A DNA stretch of 64,000 nt from Nocardia mangyaensis (GCF_001886715.1 NZ_CP018082.1:2542001-2606000), one strand, 5' to 3'; counted from the first letter of the stretch, positions 53,181 to 62,420 are shown. The notes: generated from the letters alone by a model not told the origin. Program-made: numbers and translations.

Positions 53181-53929
53181 GAGTCCTGATCCTCGGCGGC
53201 ACGAGCGAAGCCCGGGAGCTGGCCCGGATCGCCTCCAGTGAGCGCGGACTCGACATCGTGTCGTCGCTGGCCGGACGGGTCGCCAACCCGCGGCTGCCGG
53301 TCGGTGCGGTCCGTGTGGGCGGGTTCGGTGGTGTCGAGGGCCTCCGAACCTACCTGCGCGAGAACGCTGTCGACGCCGTCGTGGACGCGACCCATCCCTT
53401 CGCGGCGCAGGTCAGCACCCATGCGGCCACCGCCACACGCGAACTCGACATCCCCGCGCTGCATCTGCGGCGCCCGGAGTGGGAGCAGCGTCGCGGGGAT
53501 CTGTGGACCCGGGTGCCCGATCTGACCGCGGCCGTCGCGGCACTGCCGGGGCACGACGAGCCGGTCCTGCTGACCATCGGCCGCCAGGGTGTCGGCGCGT
53601 TCGCCGGCTGTGTCCGGCATCGCTTCGTCATCCGCTCGATCGACGCGCCCTCGGCACCGCTGCCGCCGCGCTACAAACTGCTGTTGGCGCGCGGGCCGTT
53701 CACCGTCGACGAGGAACTCGTGCTGATGTCGCGCCACCGCATCGGGGTGCTGGTCACCAAGAACAGCGGTGGCGAACAGACCGAGGCCAAGATCCTCGCC
53801 GCGCGCACCGCGGGACTGCCGGTCATCATGGTCGACCGGCCACCGCTGCCCGCGGGCGCGCGTGCGGTGGACGCCGTCCCGGACGCGGTCGAGTGGTTGC
53901 GCGAGGTCGCCTCAGAGCACGTGCGCTGA
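53177..53929 (+). CDS. cobK: Precorrin-6A reductase, probable CTG start
   Basis: 250 residues. It reduces precorrin-6A to dihydroprecorrin-6A with NADPH. The Rossmann start RVLILGGTSEARELARIA, then SSLAGRVANPRLPVG and VVDATHPFAAQ are family hallmarks. No ATG, GTG or TTG exists in frame near the expected start; CTG 53177 gives (L/M)RVLILGG and overlaps the upstream stop as CTGA, like the ATGA overlaps elsewhere here. The next GTG would remove the nucleotide-binding strand. The 3' end overlaps the convergent padR gene by 18 bp. Confidence 0.88.
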   Translation: MRVLILGGTSEARELARIASSERGLDIVSSLAGRVANPRLPVGAVRVGGFGGVEGLRTYLRENAVDAVVDATHPFAAQVSTHAATATRELDIPALHLRRPEWEQRRGDLWTRVPDLTAAVAALPGHDEPVLLTIGRQGVGAFAGCVRHRFVIRSIDAPSAPLPPRYKLLLARGPFTVDEELVLMSRHRIGVLVTKNSGGEQTEAKILAARTAGLPVIMVDRPPLPAGARAVDAVPDAVEWLREVASEHVR

Positions 53930-54472
53930 GCCGGGGTCGACTCGCGGAGTGAGGATCGACGGCAGCTGGTCGAACCAGTGCAGGACCGCGCGTTCGTAGG
54001 CGATGCCGAATTCGAGGGTGGCGCGCTGGTGTGGTGCCAGGGCCGTCTCGTCCTCGTCGAGATAGCGATCGAGCCGATCCTGGTGGATGTTCTTGTTGGC
54101 GGCGATGATCCGGTCCCGGTGGGCCGGTTCGAGATGCTCACCGAACGACAGCGTGAGCAGCAGCGGGACCCGGATCGTCTCGGCGCCGGGGTCGCGAGCG
54201 ATCCACTCGGCGAACGCCTCGCGTCCGCTCTCGGTGATCCGGTAGGGCGTGCGCTCCCTGGCGCCGCGCTCGCCCTTGGTCACCAGGCCCGCGGTGTCCA
54301 TGCTCGTCAGCTCGCGATAGACCTGGCTCTGGGTGATGGTCCAGAAGTCGCCCACGCGTTGCTGGGCCTGGGTGGCCAGGTCCCAGCCCGACTTCGGACC
54401 CTCGTGCAGAAAGCCCAGTAGTGAGGCCGCGGTGGAGTTCAGCGGGCGGCGTCGAGTCGCGGTGTCGGTCAA
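53912..54472 (-). CDS. PadR-family transcriptional regulator
   Basis: 186 residues, TTG start with SD GGGAG 7 nt upstream. The N-terminal winged helix reads LLGFLHEGPKSGWDLATQAQ, then QSQVYRELTSMDTAGLV, typical of PadR. The C-terminal half is the helical dimerisation domain (AphA/PadR_C type). Its end overlaps cobK by 18 bp in opposite direction. A palindrome just upstream (54494-54510) may be its own operator. Whether it controls cobalamin genes is unknown. Confidence 0.88.
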   Translation of the reverse strand: MTDTATRRRPLNSTAASLLGFLHEGPKSGWDLATQAQQRVGDFWTITQSQVYRELTSMDTAGLVTKGERGARERTPYRITESGREAFAEWIARDPGAETIRVPLLLTLSFGEHLEPAHRDRIIAANKNIHQDRLDRYLDEDETALAPHQRATLEFGIAYERAVLHWFDQLPSILTPRVDPGSAHVL

Positions 54473-54493
54473 CGGTCAACTCCCTTCGAACTA

Positions 54494-54510
54494 CATTCCT
54501 CAGTGGAATG
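54494..54510. promoter_or_regulatory. Palindrome upstream of padR
   Basis: CATTCC-tcagt-GGAATG, a perfect 6-bp inverted repeat 22 bp upstream of the TTG start, in the 99-bp gap to cobIJ. Possible PadR autoregulatory site. Confidence 0.45.
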
Positions 54511-54571
54511 TTACGCCTGGGCGTACGGTCCACCAAGACTGACTGGGTTGCGGCGTGTTCGCCGGAAGCCG

Positions 54572-56218
54572 CTATTCCCCGGTGCCGTACCGGCGCGCGG
54601 TGTACACCCTGGTGCCCGTCGGGGTGTCGAAGGCGGTGGTGGTGGAGGCGCCGATGATGAGCAGGGTACGCATGTCCACCGCGTCCGGGTCGAGCTCGCC
54701 GAGGGTGACCACCCGCACCGATTCGGTCGGGCCACCCACGTCCCGGCCGAGCACCACCGGGGTGTCGGGGGCGCGGTGCTCGAGCAGGACATCGCGCATC
54801 GCCCCGACCTGCCAGCGGCGGCGGGAGGAGGCCGGGTTGTAGATCGCGATGGCCATGTCGGCTGCCGCCACGGCCGAAAGGCGTCGCGCGACAACATCCC
54901 ACGGCTTGAGTCGATCCGAGAGCGAGATCATCGCGTAGTCGTGGCCCAGCGGCGCGCCGACCCGGCTGGCCACGGCGTTGGCCGCGGTCAGCCCGGGCAG
55001 CACCCGCACCGCGACATCCTTGAACTGCGGCTCGGCCGAGACTTCCAGCACCGCCGCGGCCATGGCGAACACGCCGGGATCCCCGGAGGACACGACCGCG
55101 ACCTTCGCGCCCCGCTTGGCCAGATCCAACGCCATCGCGGCCCGCTCGGACTCGACCTTGTTGTCGCTGGCGTGCCTGCGCTGATCGGCGCGCTCGGGGA
55201 CGCGATTGATGTAGGTGGTGTAACCGACGAGATCGGTCGCCTCGGCGAGAGCTTCGGTGACCTGTGGAGTGGTCCACGCGGTGTCACCCGGGCCGAGGCC
55301 CACGACGACGACTTCGCCGGGGGTGTCCTGCGATGCGGTGGAGGCTTCGTTCGCGGCGCCGCCGACGTGGGATGAGGTGCGCACGGCCGTTGTGCCGAGG
55401 AGTGCCGAGGGTTCCGCCGCCACTGTCGAGTCTGCGGCACGAGTGTCGATGGTCCGTGTGACGGCACTACGCGCCGGAATCGGCGTGGTCGGCGTCGGAC
55501 CCGGTACGAGGGTGATCGCGAAGTAGGGCACGTCGGCGTCGTCGACATCGGCGGCGGCGAGGACTCGCTCGCGAGTGCTGCTCGCGCGCTCCACGTAGTA
55601 GGCGTCGGCGAGGCGGCCGGAGTCCGAGAGTGCCTGGCGCACACCGGGAAAGGTGCGACCCAGTTTCATGATGGCGGCAGCGTCGGTGTGGCGCAGGCGC
55701 TCGGTGAGCTCGTCGACGGGCATGGTGCCGGGCAACACCGTCAGCACCTGCTCGCCTTCCACCAGGGGGGTGCCGAGGGCCGCCGAGGCCGCGCTGACCG
55801 AGGTGATGCCGGGGACGATCCCGGTCTCGAAACGGTCGGCCAGGCGACGGTGCATGTGCATGTAGGAGCTGTAGAACAGCGGGTCACCGGCGGCGAGCAG
55901 AGCGACATCGCGTCCGGCGGCCAGGTGCTCGGCCAGCCGGGCGGCGGCCTGCTCGTAGAACTCGTCGATCGCGCCCTGGTAGCCGCCGGGGTGATCGGTG
56001 GTCTCGACGGTCACCGGGTAGACCAGGTGTTCTTCGATCTGGCCGTCCCGCAGGTACGGCTCCGCGATGGCGCGCGAGATGCTGCGGCCGTGCCGGGCGC
56101 TGTGGAAGGCGACCACATCGGCGGCGGCGATGAGCCGGGCCGCCTTCACCGTGACCAGTTCCGGGTCGCCCGGTCCGAGGCCGATGCCCCACAGCGTGCC
56201 GGTGCTGATCTCGCTCAT
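54572..56218 (-). CDS. cobIJ: Precorrin-2 C20-methyltransferase / precorrin-3B C17-methyltransferase fusion
   Basis: 548 residues. The N-terminal half is Cob[17 protein letters not shown], then [15 protein letters not shown]. The C-terminal half is Cob[34 protein letters not shown] and [10 protein letters not shown]. Between them lies a Ser/Thr/Ala-rich linker (about 240-300) that makes the protein longer than the about 508 residues I recall for M. tuberculosis. It performs two SAM-dependent steps of aerobic corrin synthesis. Its start overlaps the cobH stop (ATGA). Confidence 0.95.
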   Translation of the reverse strand: MSEISTGTLWGIGLGPGDPELVTVKAARLIAAADVVAFHSARHGRSISRAIAEPYLRDGQIEEHLVYPVTVETTDHPGGYQGAIDEFYEQAAARLAEHLAAGRDVALLAAGDPLFYSSYMHMHRRLADRFETGIVPGITSVSAASAALGTPLVEGEQVLTVLPGTMPVDELTERLRHTDAAAIMKLGRTFPGVRQALSDSGRLADAYYVERASSTRERVLAAADVDDADVPYFAITLVPGPTPTTPIPARSAVTRTIDTRAADSTVAAEPSALLGTTAVRTSSHVGGAANEASTASQDTPGEVVVVGLGPGDTAWTTPQVTEALAEATDLVGYTTYINRVPERADQRRHASDNKVESERAAMALDLAKRGAKVAVVSSGDPGVFAMAAAVLEVSAEPQFKDVAVRVLPGLTAANAVASRVGAPLGHDYAMISLSDRLKPWDVVARRLSAVAAADMAIAIYNPASSRRRWQVGAMRDVLLEHRAPDTPVVLGRDVGGPTESVRVVTLGELDPDAVDMRTLLIIGASTTTAFDTPTGTRVYTARRYGTGE

Positions 56219-56850
56219 TCCTGTTCGCTCGCCATCGCGTTCAAGGCCGAGGCGGTGATCGCGCTGCCGCCGCGCCTGCCGCGCACCGTGAGGTACTCGA
56301 CCCCGCCGAAGTCGATCAGCGCCTGCTTGGACTCGGCCGCGCCGATGAAACCGACCGGGATCCCGATGATGGCGGCGGGTTTCGGCGCGCCCGCGTCGAG
56401 CATGTCGAGCAGGTGGAACAGCGCGGTGGGCGCGTTGCCGATCGCCACGACCGCGCCGTCGAGCTGATCACGCAGCAGTTCCAGCGCCGCCACCGAGCGG
56501 GTGTTGCCCAGTCGCGCGGCCAGTTCGGGGACGCGCTGGTCGGTGAGAGCGCACAGCACCGCGTTGTCGGCGGGCAGCCGCTTGCGGGTGACCCCGGAGG
56601 CGACCATGTTCGCGTCGCACAGGATCGGCTTGCCCGCCCGCAGCGCGGCGCGCGCGGCGGCGACCACACCGGGGGAGTAGGCGATGTCGGCGGCCAGGTC
56701 GACCTGGCCGCAGCCGTGGATCATCCGCACCGCCACCCGCTCGACATCGGCGGGGAAACCGGCGAGATCGGCCTCGTCGCGGATCGTCGCGAACGAGCGC
56801 CGATAGATCTCGGCCCCGTCGGTGAGGTAGCTGGTACGCACGTCGGACAT
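56215..56850 (-). CDS. cobH: Precorrin-8X methylmutase
   Basis: 211 residues from ATG 56850; TAGGGT 7 nt upstream on the minus strand favours it over GTG 56856. CobH moves a methyl group from C11 to C12 to give hydrogenobyrinate. The catalytic His is in [33 protein letters not shown] and [15 protein letters not shown] are family blocks. Followed by cobIJ with an ATGA overlap, so the two are co-translated. Confidence 0.95.
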   Translation of the reverse strand: MSDVRTSYLTDGAEIYRRSFATIRDEADLAGFPADVERVAVRMIHGCGQVDLAADIAYSPGVVAAARAALRAGKPILCDANMVASGVTRKRLPADNAVLCALTDQRVPELAARLGNTRSVAALELLRDQLDGAVVAIGNAPTALFHLLDMLDAGAPKPAAIIGIPVGFIGAAESKQALIDFGGVEYLTVRGRRGGSAITASALNAMASEQE

Positions 56851-56857
56851 GGGCACA

Positions 56858-56863
56858 ACCCTA
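56858..56863 (-). promoter_or_regulatory. -10 box of cobH-cobIJ (leaderless)
   Basis: On the minus strand TAGGGT ends 7 nt before ATG 56850. No cobalamin riboswitch fits between it and the Lrp gene, 45 bp away. Confidence 0.5.
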
Positions 56864-56895
56864 GAACCTGGGTCGCGCGCGGCCTCGGTCGGTAC

Positions 56896-57333
56896 TCACG
56901 TGCGCGGGCGTTCGAGGATGCGCGACATCACCAGCGAACTGCGGGTGCGCCCGACCCGCGCGTTCTCCCTGATCCGCTCCACGGTCACCTCGATCTCGGC
57001 CATGTCGGTGGCCATCACGTGCACCAGCGCGTCGGCCTCACCCGCGATCGTCCACACCCCGACGATCTGCGGAATCGGTTCCAGCGTCCGGCGCAGTTCG
57101 GCCGGGGAGATGTTGTCGCGGTAGTACACCTCCACATACGCCTCGGTCGTCCAGCCCAGCGCCGCCGGATTGACCTGGGCGGTGAACCCGGTGATCTGCC
57201 CGGAAGCGACCATCTTGTCCACCCGTCGCTTCACCGCGGGCGCGGACAGCCCGACCACCGAGCCGATGTCCTGGAACGAGGCGCGGGCGTGGGTGAGTAG
57301 TTCGCCCAGAATCCGCCGATCGATGTCGTCCAT
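56896..57333 (-). CDS. Lrp/AsnC-family regulator
   Basis: 145 residues, ATG with SD GGGAG. The HTH is MDDIDRRILGELLTHARASF, then GSVVGLSAPAVKRRVDKMV; the RAM/effector domain has AYVEVYYRDNISPAELRRTL. Lrp proteins sense amino acids. It is divergent from the dimethylargininase-like gene, a common pairing, so arginine/ornithine metabolism is the likely target. The 136-bp intergenic DNA is AT-richer than its surroundings. Confidence 0.9.
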   Translation of the reverse strand: MDDIDRRILGELLTHARASFQDIGSVVGLSAPAVKRRVDKMVASGQITGFTAQVNPAALGWTTEAYVEVYYRDNISPAELRRTLEPIPQIVGVWTIAGEADALVHVMATDMAEIEVTVERIRENARVGRTRSSLVMSRILERPRT

Positions 57334-57469
57334 GTTGCTCCCGGCTGCCGTGACGCAATGATTGCCTATTCTTCCATCGATATGCGCAACAGATCGGTGT
57401 TCCCCGTGCAATGAGCCGACATTTACCGTCGTAGCAACCGTTCGATCCGCGCTGCCACCGGGAGTCACG

Positions 57470-58381
57470 ATGACCGCCGCCGCCCCTCTCCGCGTACCAG
57501 CGCCCGCACGGGTCGCCCGTCCGCGCCGCTATGTCATGTGCAGGCCGGAGCATTTCGAGGTCAGCTACGCGATCAATCCGTGGATGGACCCGGACGCCCC
57601 GGTCGACCGGCCGCGCGCGCTGGCCCAGTGGGAGATCCTGCGCGCGGTGCTCGAGGAGCACGGGCACTCGGTGGAGACGGTGCCCGGCGAACCCGGTCTG
57701 CCCGACATGGTCTTCGCCGCCAACAGCGGCATCGTGATCGGCGGGCACGCGCTCTCGGCGCGCTTCGCCCACCCCGAGCGCGCCGCGGAGGGACCCGCCT
57801 TCCACCGCTGGTTCGCCGCTCGCGAACTGCGCGCGCTCGCCCCGGCCGCCGAAACCAACGAGGGGGAGGGCGATTTCGCCTTCGCGGGGCAGCGCATTCT
57901 CGCCGGGGTCGGGTTCCGCTGCTCGCTGTCGGCACACGCCGAGGTCGAACAGTACTTCGACCTGCCGGTGGTCTCCCTGGAACTGGTCGACCCGCGCTTC
58001 TACCACCTCGACACCGCGTTGATGGTCCTCGACGACACCACCATCGCCTACTACCCGGACGCCTTCGGCCCGGCGGCTCGCGACGTTCTGTCCGCGCTCT
58101 ACCCGGACGCGATCCTGGCCGGGGAAGCCGATGCGCTCTCGTTCGGCCTCAACGGTGTCAGCGACGGTCACCACGTGTTCCTGGACCCCGGCGCCACCGG
58201 ACTGATCGCCGCGCTGCGGGCCCGCGGGTTCGCGCCGGTGCCGGTCGACATGTCCGAGTTGCGCAAGGGCGGCGGCGGGGTGAAGTGCTGCGTGCTCGAG
58301 CTGCACCACCGCGACACGAGCACCGGGGAAAGCGGTTCGGTGGCGGGCCGAACGGCGTCCTGGGCAGCCGAGGCGCCGTAG
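57470..58381 (+). CDS. Dimethylarginine dimethylaminohydrolase / arginine deiminase-like amidinohydrolase
   Basis: 303 residues, ATG with SD GGGAG. Guanidino-modifying fold: CRPEHFEVSYAINPWM, then DMVFAANSGIVI, EGEGDFAF (acidic ligand), H179 in RFYHLDTAL and the C-terminal nucleophile C273 in GGGGVKCCVLELHH. It would hydrolyse dimethylarginine or a related guanidine to citrulline or ornithine plus amine. Divergently controlled by the Lrp gene. The usual partner, ornithine aminotransferase, is not next to it here. Confidence 0.87.
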   Translation: MTAAAPLRVPAPARVARPRRYVMCRPEHFEVSYAINPWMDPDAPVDRPRALAQWEILRAVLEEHGHSVETVPGEPGLPDMVFAANSGIVIGGHALSARFAHPERAAEGPAFHRWFAARELRALAPAAETNEGEGDFAFAGQRILAGVGFRCSLSAHAEVEQYFDLPVVSLELVDPRFYHLDTALMVLDDTTIAYYPDAFGPAARDVLSALYPDAILAGEADALSFGLNGVSDGHHVFLDPGATGLIAALRARGFAPVPVDMSELRKGGGGVKCCVLELHHRDTSTGESGSVAGRTASWAAEAP

Positions 58382-58389
58382 TGCAGGTC

Positions 58390-58409
58390 CCGCACCCCGG
58401 CGGGTGCGG
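58390..58409. terminator. Hairpin between convergent ddaH-like gene and cobG
   Basis: CCGCACCC-cggc-GGGTGCGG, an 8-bp perfect stem just after the dimethylargininase-like stop. No U run follows. Confidence 0.5.
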
Positions 58410-58512
58410 TGTTCAGGGGGAGGGTCACCGCCCCGAAGGTCAGCGGACGCGGCAGATCGGAGTCGGTGACCGCCGCGGGCGTCGGCGTGCGGGACCGGGG
58501 CCGGGAAACCGC

Positions 58513-59766
58513 CTAGGGGGCTTCGATGCGGTAGCCGTGGGCGGTGGCCACGACGTCGGTGACCGGGCCGGTCGGTCGTCCGCAGCGACGATCGCAGCCG
58601 GACCAGTGCTGTCGACCGAGCACTCGGACGTCCTCGGCGGCGACGGTCTCCGCAGTGGTGGAAGGAGTGTCGGAGCGGCTGCCGTCGGCTGTGGTGCTGC
58701 TGTCGTCACCGGCCGGTGGGGGGTCCAGCGCCATGCCGAGCACACGCTGCGACTCGATCGCCGCCGCGGCGTCGGCGCGCACATCGGTGCGCGACTTGGC
58801 GCAGCCGGGGCGCCCGGCGCAGGCGCTCACCCGCAGCCACGGCGAGTGCGCGTCGAAGATCAAGCCCATCGGGGCGAGCACGCGGACGACCGTCTCGGCC
58901 GGGCCTTCGGCGAGGTCGGTGATCACCACACTGCGCCAGGGGGTGACGAAGACGGGATGGTCGATGGCGGCGAGGAATTCGGCCGTGCGGGCGGGCAGCG
59001 TTCCCAGTGGCACGGCCGCCCCGAGGCTGACCAGGCCATCGTCCTGGTCGAGCCAACCGATCGGGATGTCGTGTGTGGCACCGAGTTCCAGCGGCGAACT
59101 CGCGGGGGAGCGGTCGAGTGCTTCGACGACGCGCTCCGCACCGCCGGGAATCTCGTGCAGCCGCCACTGCCCGGCCTCGCCGCTCCCGCGCAGGTCGAGG
59201 AACCCACGTGCGGCGTCGAGCATCACCTCGACCGCCTCGCCCGCCGTGACCCGCAGCCCGGTGTCGGTCCCGGCCAGCAGCAGCGCGAAGGTGTCGGCGG
59301 CGACGGCTTGGACGCCGATGTCGCCGCGCAGGGTGCTCACGTCGCCGCGACCGTCGTCGAGGGTGAACAACACCCGCCCTGGCAGGGCTGCGAGCCGGGG
59401 ATCGGCCCGCAGCCCGACGTCGAGGTCGTCCGCGAGCCCGTGCACGTCGGCCCACCCGCCGACCCGGCCCGACAGCGGGGAGGCGACGATGTTGCGCACC
59501 CGCTCATGGGTGTCGCTGGGCAACAATCCCGCCACCTCCAGTCGCCCGGCGAGCTCGGAGGCGTCGCGCACCTGCCGCAGCTGGATGTTGCCGCGCGAGG
59601 TCAGCTCGAGGTTGCCGTTGCCCAGGTCCCGGGCAGCGTCGGCGAGCGCCTGCACCTGCGCCGGGGTCAACCGGCCACCCGGGACACGGATCCGCGCCAA
59701 CGGCCCGTCGGCCGCCTGATGCAGCCGCAGAACCCCTGGACACGCGTCGGGAGTACTCCTGGTCAT
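58513..59766 (-). CDS. cobG: Precorrin-3B synthase
   Basis: 417 residues, ATG 59766. A nitrite/sulfite-reductase-like iron-sulfur monooxygenase that makes precorrin-3B with O2, so it marks the aerobic corrin route. The ferredoxin-like repeat (RIRVPGGRLTPAQVQALADA, NLELTSRGNIQLR) is N-terminal. The 4Fe-4S cysteines are C316, C322 (SACAGRPGCAKS) and C391, C395 (SGCDRRCG). The two pairs are separated by 68 residues, because of a Ser/Thr/Asp-rich insertion (DPPPAGDDSSTTADGSRSDT), longer than usual. No coding neighbour on its strand. Confidence 0.94.
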   Translation of the reverse strand: MTRSTPDACPGVLRLHQAADGPLARIRVPGGRLTPAQVQALADAARDLGNGNLELTSRGNIQLRQVRDASELAGRLEVAGLLPSDTHERVRNIVASPLSGRVGGWADVHGLADDLDVGLRADPRLAALPGRVLFTLDDGRGDVSTLRGDIGVQAVAADTFALLLAGTDTGLRVTAGEAVEVMLDAARGFLDLRGSGEAGQWRLHEIPGGAERVVEALDRSPASSPLELGATHDIPIGWLDQDDGLVSLGAAVPLGTLPARTAEFLAAIDHPVFVTPWRSVVITDLAEGPAETVVRVLAPMGLIFDAHSPWLRVSACAGRPGCAKSRTDVRADAAAAIESQRVLGMALDPPPAGDDSSTTADGSRSDTPSTTAETVAAEDVRVLGRQHWSGCDRRCGRPTGPVTDVVATAHGYRIEAP

Positions 59767-60078
59767 GATCTGTCCAGCCTACGACCCACGGCCGTTCCAC
59801 CCCGCACCGGCATTCGGCCGGCCCGACACCGCGAACCCGGCGTTCGCACACCCGCGGGAGCACCGGGCGCGTCCGTGCACATGGCCGACGACACCCGGCA
59901 GGCCGGCCGCTGTCGAGCAAGGCGGACGATGGCGGCGCACGCTCGACCGACCGTCGTCGACGAGGGCCGATATCGATGCTGTGTCGAGTCTCGACTCGCG
60001 CGGCGGCCTCGATCGCGCGGGTGCCGTCGCCTAGGGTGGGTGAATCCGCCAGGAGGATCGTCGACAGGAGGTCGCCGC
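59767..60078. other. Divergent intergenic region, 312 bp
   Basis: It lies between cobG and the membrane-protein gene. A TAGGCT about 9 nt upstream of cobG on the minus strand is a likely -10. A short GTCGAG-t-CTCGAC palindrome is near 59984. I see no convincing gene, RNA or riboswitch. Confidence 0.5.
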
Positions 60079-60747
60079 ATGCTGCGTGCATTCGTGGACA
60101 AGCGTCTCGTTCCCGCACTCGACCGGGTCGCGCACGCGCAGGCGCCGGTGGTGGGCCGGTATGTCGACTGGCTGGAGCGTCGGCATCCGCAGGACACCCC
60201 GGTGGAGATCATGCAGCGGCTCACCCGCCAGTACCGGGTGATCGTCACCGCCAGCGGCGTCACGGTGGGACTCACCGCGGCTGTGCCGGGAGTGGGGACC
60301 TTGATCGGTCTCGGTGCGACCGGCGTCGACACGGTGGTGTTCCTGGAGGCGTCCTCGGTGCTGGCGGTCGGCGCGGCCCAGGCCTACCGGCTCGATCCCG
60401 ACGACCCGCGCCTGGCACACCTGGTGTCGAAGGTGGTGCTCGGCGAGACGGGCACGAAGCTGCTCGACGAGACCGCCGGTCACAAGACCGGGCAGTGGCT
60501 CTCGGTCGTCACCGACCACATTCCCGGCCTGGCCAGCATGCCGGACTCCCCGGCCAAGCGGTTCCTGGTCAACTACCTGGTCAAACGCACCCTGCTGCTG
60601 TTCGGCACGCTGATTCCGGCCGGCATCGGCGCGGTCATCGGCGGCGTCGGCAACAACGCGCTCGGGCAGATGGTGGTCGCCAACGTCTACCGCAACCTCG
60701 GCACCGGCTCCCCGGAGATGCTCGCCGCCGGAACCAGCACCGATTGA
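60079..60747 (+). CDS. Uncharacterised membrane-associated protein
   Basis: 222 residues; ATG 60079 with SD AGGAGGT 6 nt upstream. The frame is open for 2.5 kb upstream, but that part is the complement of cobG and the ddaH-like shadow. A hydrophobic glycine-rich stretch (VTVGLTAAVPGVGTLIGLGA, about 58-77) and a second near 172-200 (LLLFGTLIPAGIGAVIGGVG) surround a soluble helical part (YRLDPDDPRLAHLVSKVVLG). No family recognised with confidence. Followed after 44 bp by the MerR/clamp fusion. Confidence 0.75.
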   Translation: MLRAFVDKRLVPALDRVAHAQAPVVGRYVDWLERRHPQDTPVEIMQRLTRQYRVIVTASGVTVGLTAAVPGVGTLIGLGATGVDTVVFLEASSVLAVGAAQAYRLDPDDPRLAHLVSKVVLGETGTKLLDETAGHKTGQWLSVVTDHIPGLASMPDSPAKRFLVNYLVKRTLLLFGTLIPAGIGAVIGGVGNNALGQMVVANVYRNLGTGSPEMLAAGTSTD

Positions 60748-60791
60748 CGCGGGCTTGACCTTCGACTCGCTCGAACCCCGATGATCGCCCG

Positions 60792-62420
60792 GTGCCCGAA
60801 ACCGAACTGATCACCATCGGCGAATTCGCCCGCTCGTGCGGTCTGAGCGCGAGCGCGTTGCGCTTCTACGCCGACGCCGGAGTCCTCGTCCCCGCGGTCG
60901 TCGACGAGTCGACCGGCTACCGCTACTACACCCACGACCAGACCGACACCGCCCGCCTCATCCGCCACCTCCGCGCCGTCGACATGCCGCTGCCCGCGGT
61001 CGCCGCCGTCCTCGCCGAACCCGGCCCCACCCGCGCCGCCGCACTCCTCGACGCCCACCTCACCGACCTGGACCAGCGCCTGCGCGAGGTCCGCATCGCC
61101 GCCACCGCCGCCCGGAATGCCCTGCACGTGACCATGATCGGCGAGGCGGCCGGGTCCGCGCAGACCTCCCCGAACGCCGAACCAGCGCCCTCTCGCACCG
61201 AGATCGCTTCCCCTGGAACCGCTCTCGCGGCCCGATGTGATGCCGATGCGCATTCGGCCGGCCCGGCGGTGGACAAGGGCCGTGTGCCGGGCGCCGACGC
61301 ACAGGTACCGGGCTCGGCGCCGGTGGGTCGCGCACTGGGTGGCGAGGCCGATACGCGGGCGCTGGGCTCGGCGCACGTGGGTCGCGTATCGGGTGCCGAG
61401 GCCGTCGCAGACGTGGCGGCGTCGGCGGCGGATGTGGGCCGGGTGTCCGCGGACGACGCCGTGGTGTGGGTGAGTGGTCCACTGCTCGCGGCCGCGGTCG
61501 ACCAGGTGGCGACGGCGACCGTCACCGATCCGCAGTGGCCGGTGCTCGACACCGTCCTGATCGAGGCCGGCGACGACGGGCTGACGCTCACCGCCACGGA
61601 CCGCATCCGCCTCGCCACCCGAACCCTGCGGCCCACATGTTCGCCCGCGGTCCCGTGGACGGCCACCGTCGACGCCGTCGAGCTACGTTCGATCCTGTCG
61701 TGGCTGCGTCGCCGGCATTCCGTTGCGATCCACCCCGGTCGCCTAGACGTCGAATTCGTGGCCGCAGCACCAGTCGGTGTCGTGGGTCCCACCGCTGTCG
61801 GCTCGGCTGATCGCGAACCATATTCCGCCACAACCGATTCCGATCCAGCTGATCGGCTCGATCGGGCTGCTCCCGATTCTGTCCGTGTCGGCGATCCGGC
61901 CGCGAGGACCCGGACGGTCAACCCCGCTCCGCGGGATCGCATGATCAGTGTCCACGAATCAGATCGCCGCCGATGCCACCGCTCGACCGAGGTGTTCCCC
62001 GACTACCGTGCGATGCTCGCCGCACTACCCCCGGCGCGCACCCGCGTGGTGCTTGCCCGGGCAAGCTTCCTCGCCGCACTCGAGGAGTCCGGCTCACCCG
62101 TCATCGTCCTGCACCTGACCCCGCCGCACACGGTGACCCTCGCCGACTGCTTCCCGGATCGCTCGACTCTCACGACTTTCGCCCAGTCGCACACAACCAC
62201 CGGTCGCACACTCTCCGCGACCATCACCGGACCCTCGGTCACGATCCACTTCGCCGTCACCGCTCTGTATCCCGCGGTCGCCACAGCGGTCGGTCCCGAC
62301 GTGATGCTCGACCTCATCGCCCCGGACCTCCCTGCCCGCATCCGCTCCGCCGATGACGGCGACCTGTTCACCCTCGCCATGCCGTGCCGCCCCGAATCGA
62401 CCGAGGAGCCGGCTCGGTAG
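60792..62420 (+). CDS. MerR-type DNA-binding domain fused to a DNA sliding-clamp (DnaN)-like domain
   Basis: 542 residues, GTG start. Residues about 5-75 are a MerR winged helix: ITIGEFARSCGLSASALRFY, then GYRYYTHDQTDTARLIRHLR. Residues about 225-535 resemble the DNA polymerase III beta clamp: VLDTVLIEAGDDGLTLTATD then RIRLATRTL is the clamp's first-domain signature, and the C-terminal FPDYRAMLAALPPARTRV resembles the clamp's third-domain start. The linker (about 155-225) is a degenerate 18-residue repeat. MerR/clamp fusions occur in other actinobacteria as I recall; their function is not known. It could link promoter binding with replication or repair proteins. Confidence 0.8.
   Translation: MPETELITIGEFARSCGLSASALRFYADAGVLVPAVVDESTGYRYYTHDQTDTARLIRHLRAVDMPLPAVAAVLAEPGPTRAAALLDAHLTDLDQRLREVRIAATAARNALHVTMIGEAAGSAQTSPNAEPAPSRTEIASPGTALAARCDADAHSAGPAVDKGRVPGADAQVPGSAPVGRALGGEADTRALGSAHVGRVSGAEAVADVAASAADVGRVSADDAVVWVSGPLLAAAVDQVATATVTDPQWPVLDTVLIEAGDDGLTLTATDRIRLATRTLRPTCSPAVPWTATVDAVELRSILSWLRRRHSVAIHPGRLDVEFVAAAPVGVVGPTAVGSADREPYSATTDSDPADRLDRAAPDSVRVGDPAARTRTVNPAPRDRMISVHESDRRRCHRSTEVFPDYRAMLAALPPARTRVVLARASFLAALEESGSPVIVLHLTPPHTVTLADCFPDRSTLTTFAQSHTTTGRTLSATITGPSVTIHFAVTALYPAVATAVGPDVMLDLIAPDLPARIRSADDGDLFTLAMPCRPESTEEPAR
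61256..61475 (+). repeat. Degenerate 54-bp tandem repeat in the MerR/clamp linker
   Basis: GGGCTCGGCGC recurs at 61310 and 61364, 54 bp apart. The protein shows three to four units of 18 residues of the form GSAxVGRxxGxEAxxxxx. The unit number may vary between strains. Confidence 0.6.

Noticed and set aside
57538..60747. Open frame of more than 1,000 codons on the plus strand
   Set aside because: Only the last 222 codons (from 60079) have an SD and protein-like composition. The rest is an Arg/Gly-rich shadow of the dimethylargininase-like gene and the complement of cobG.
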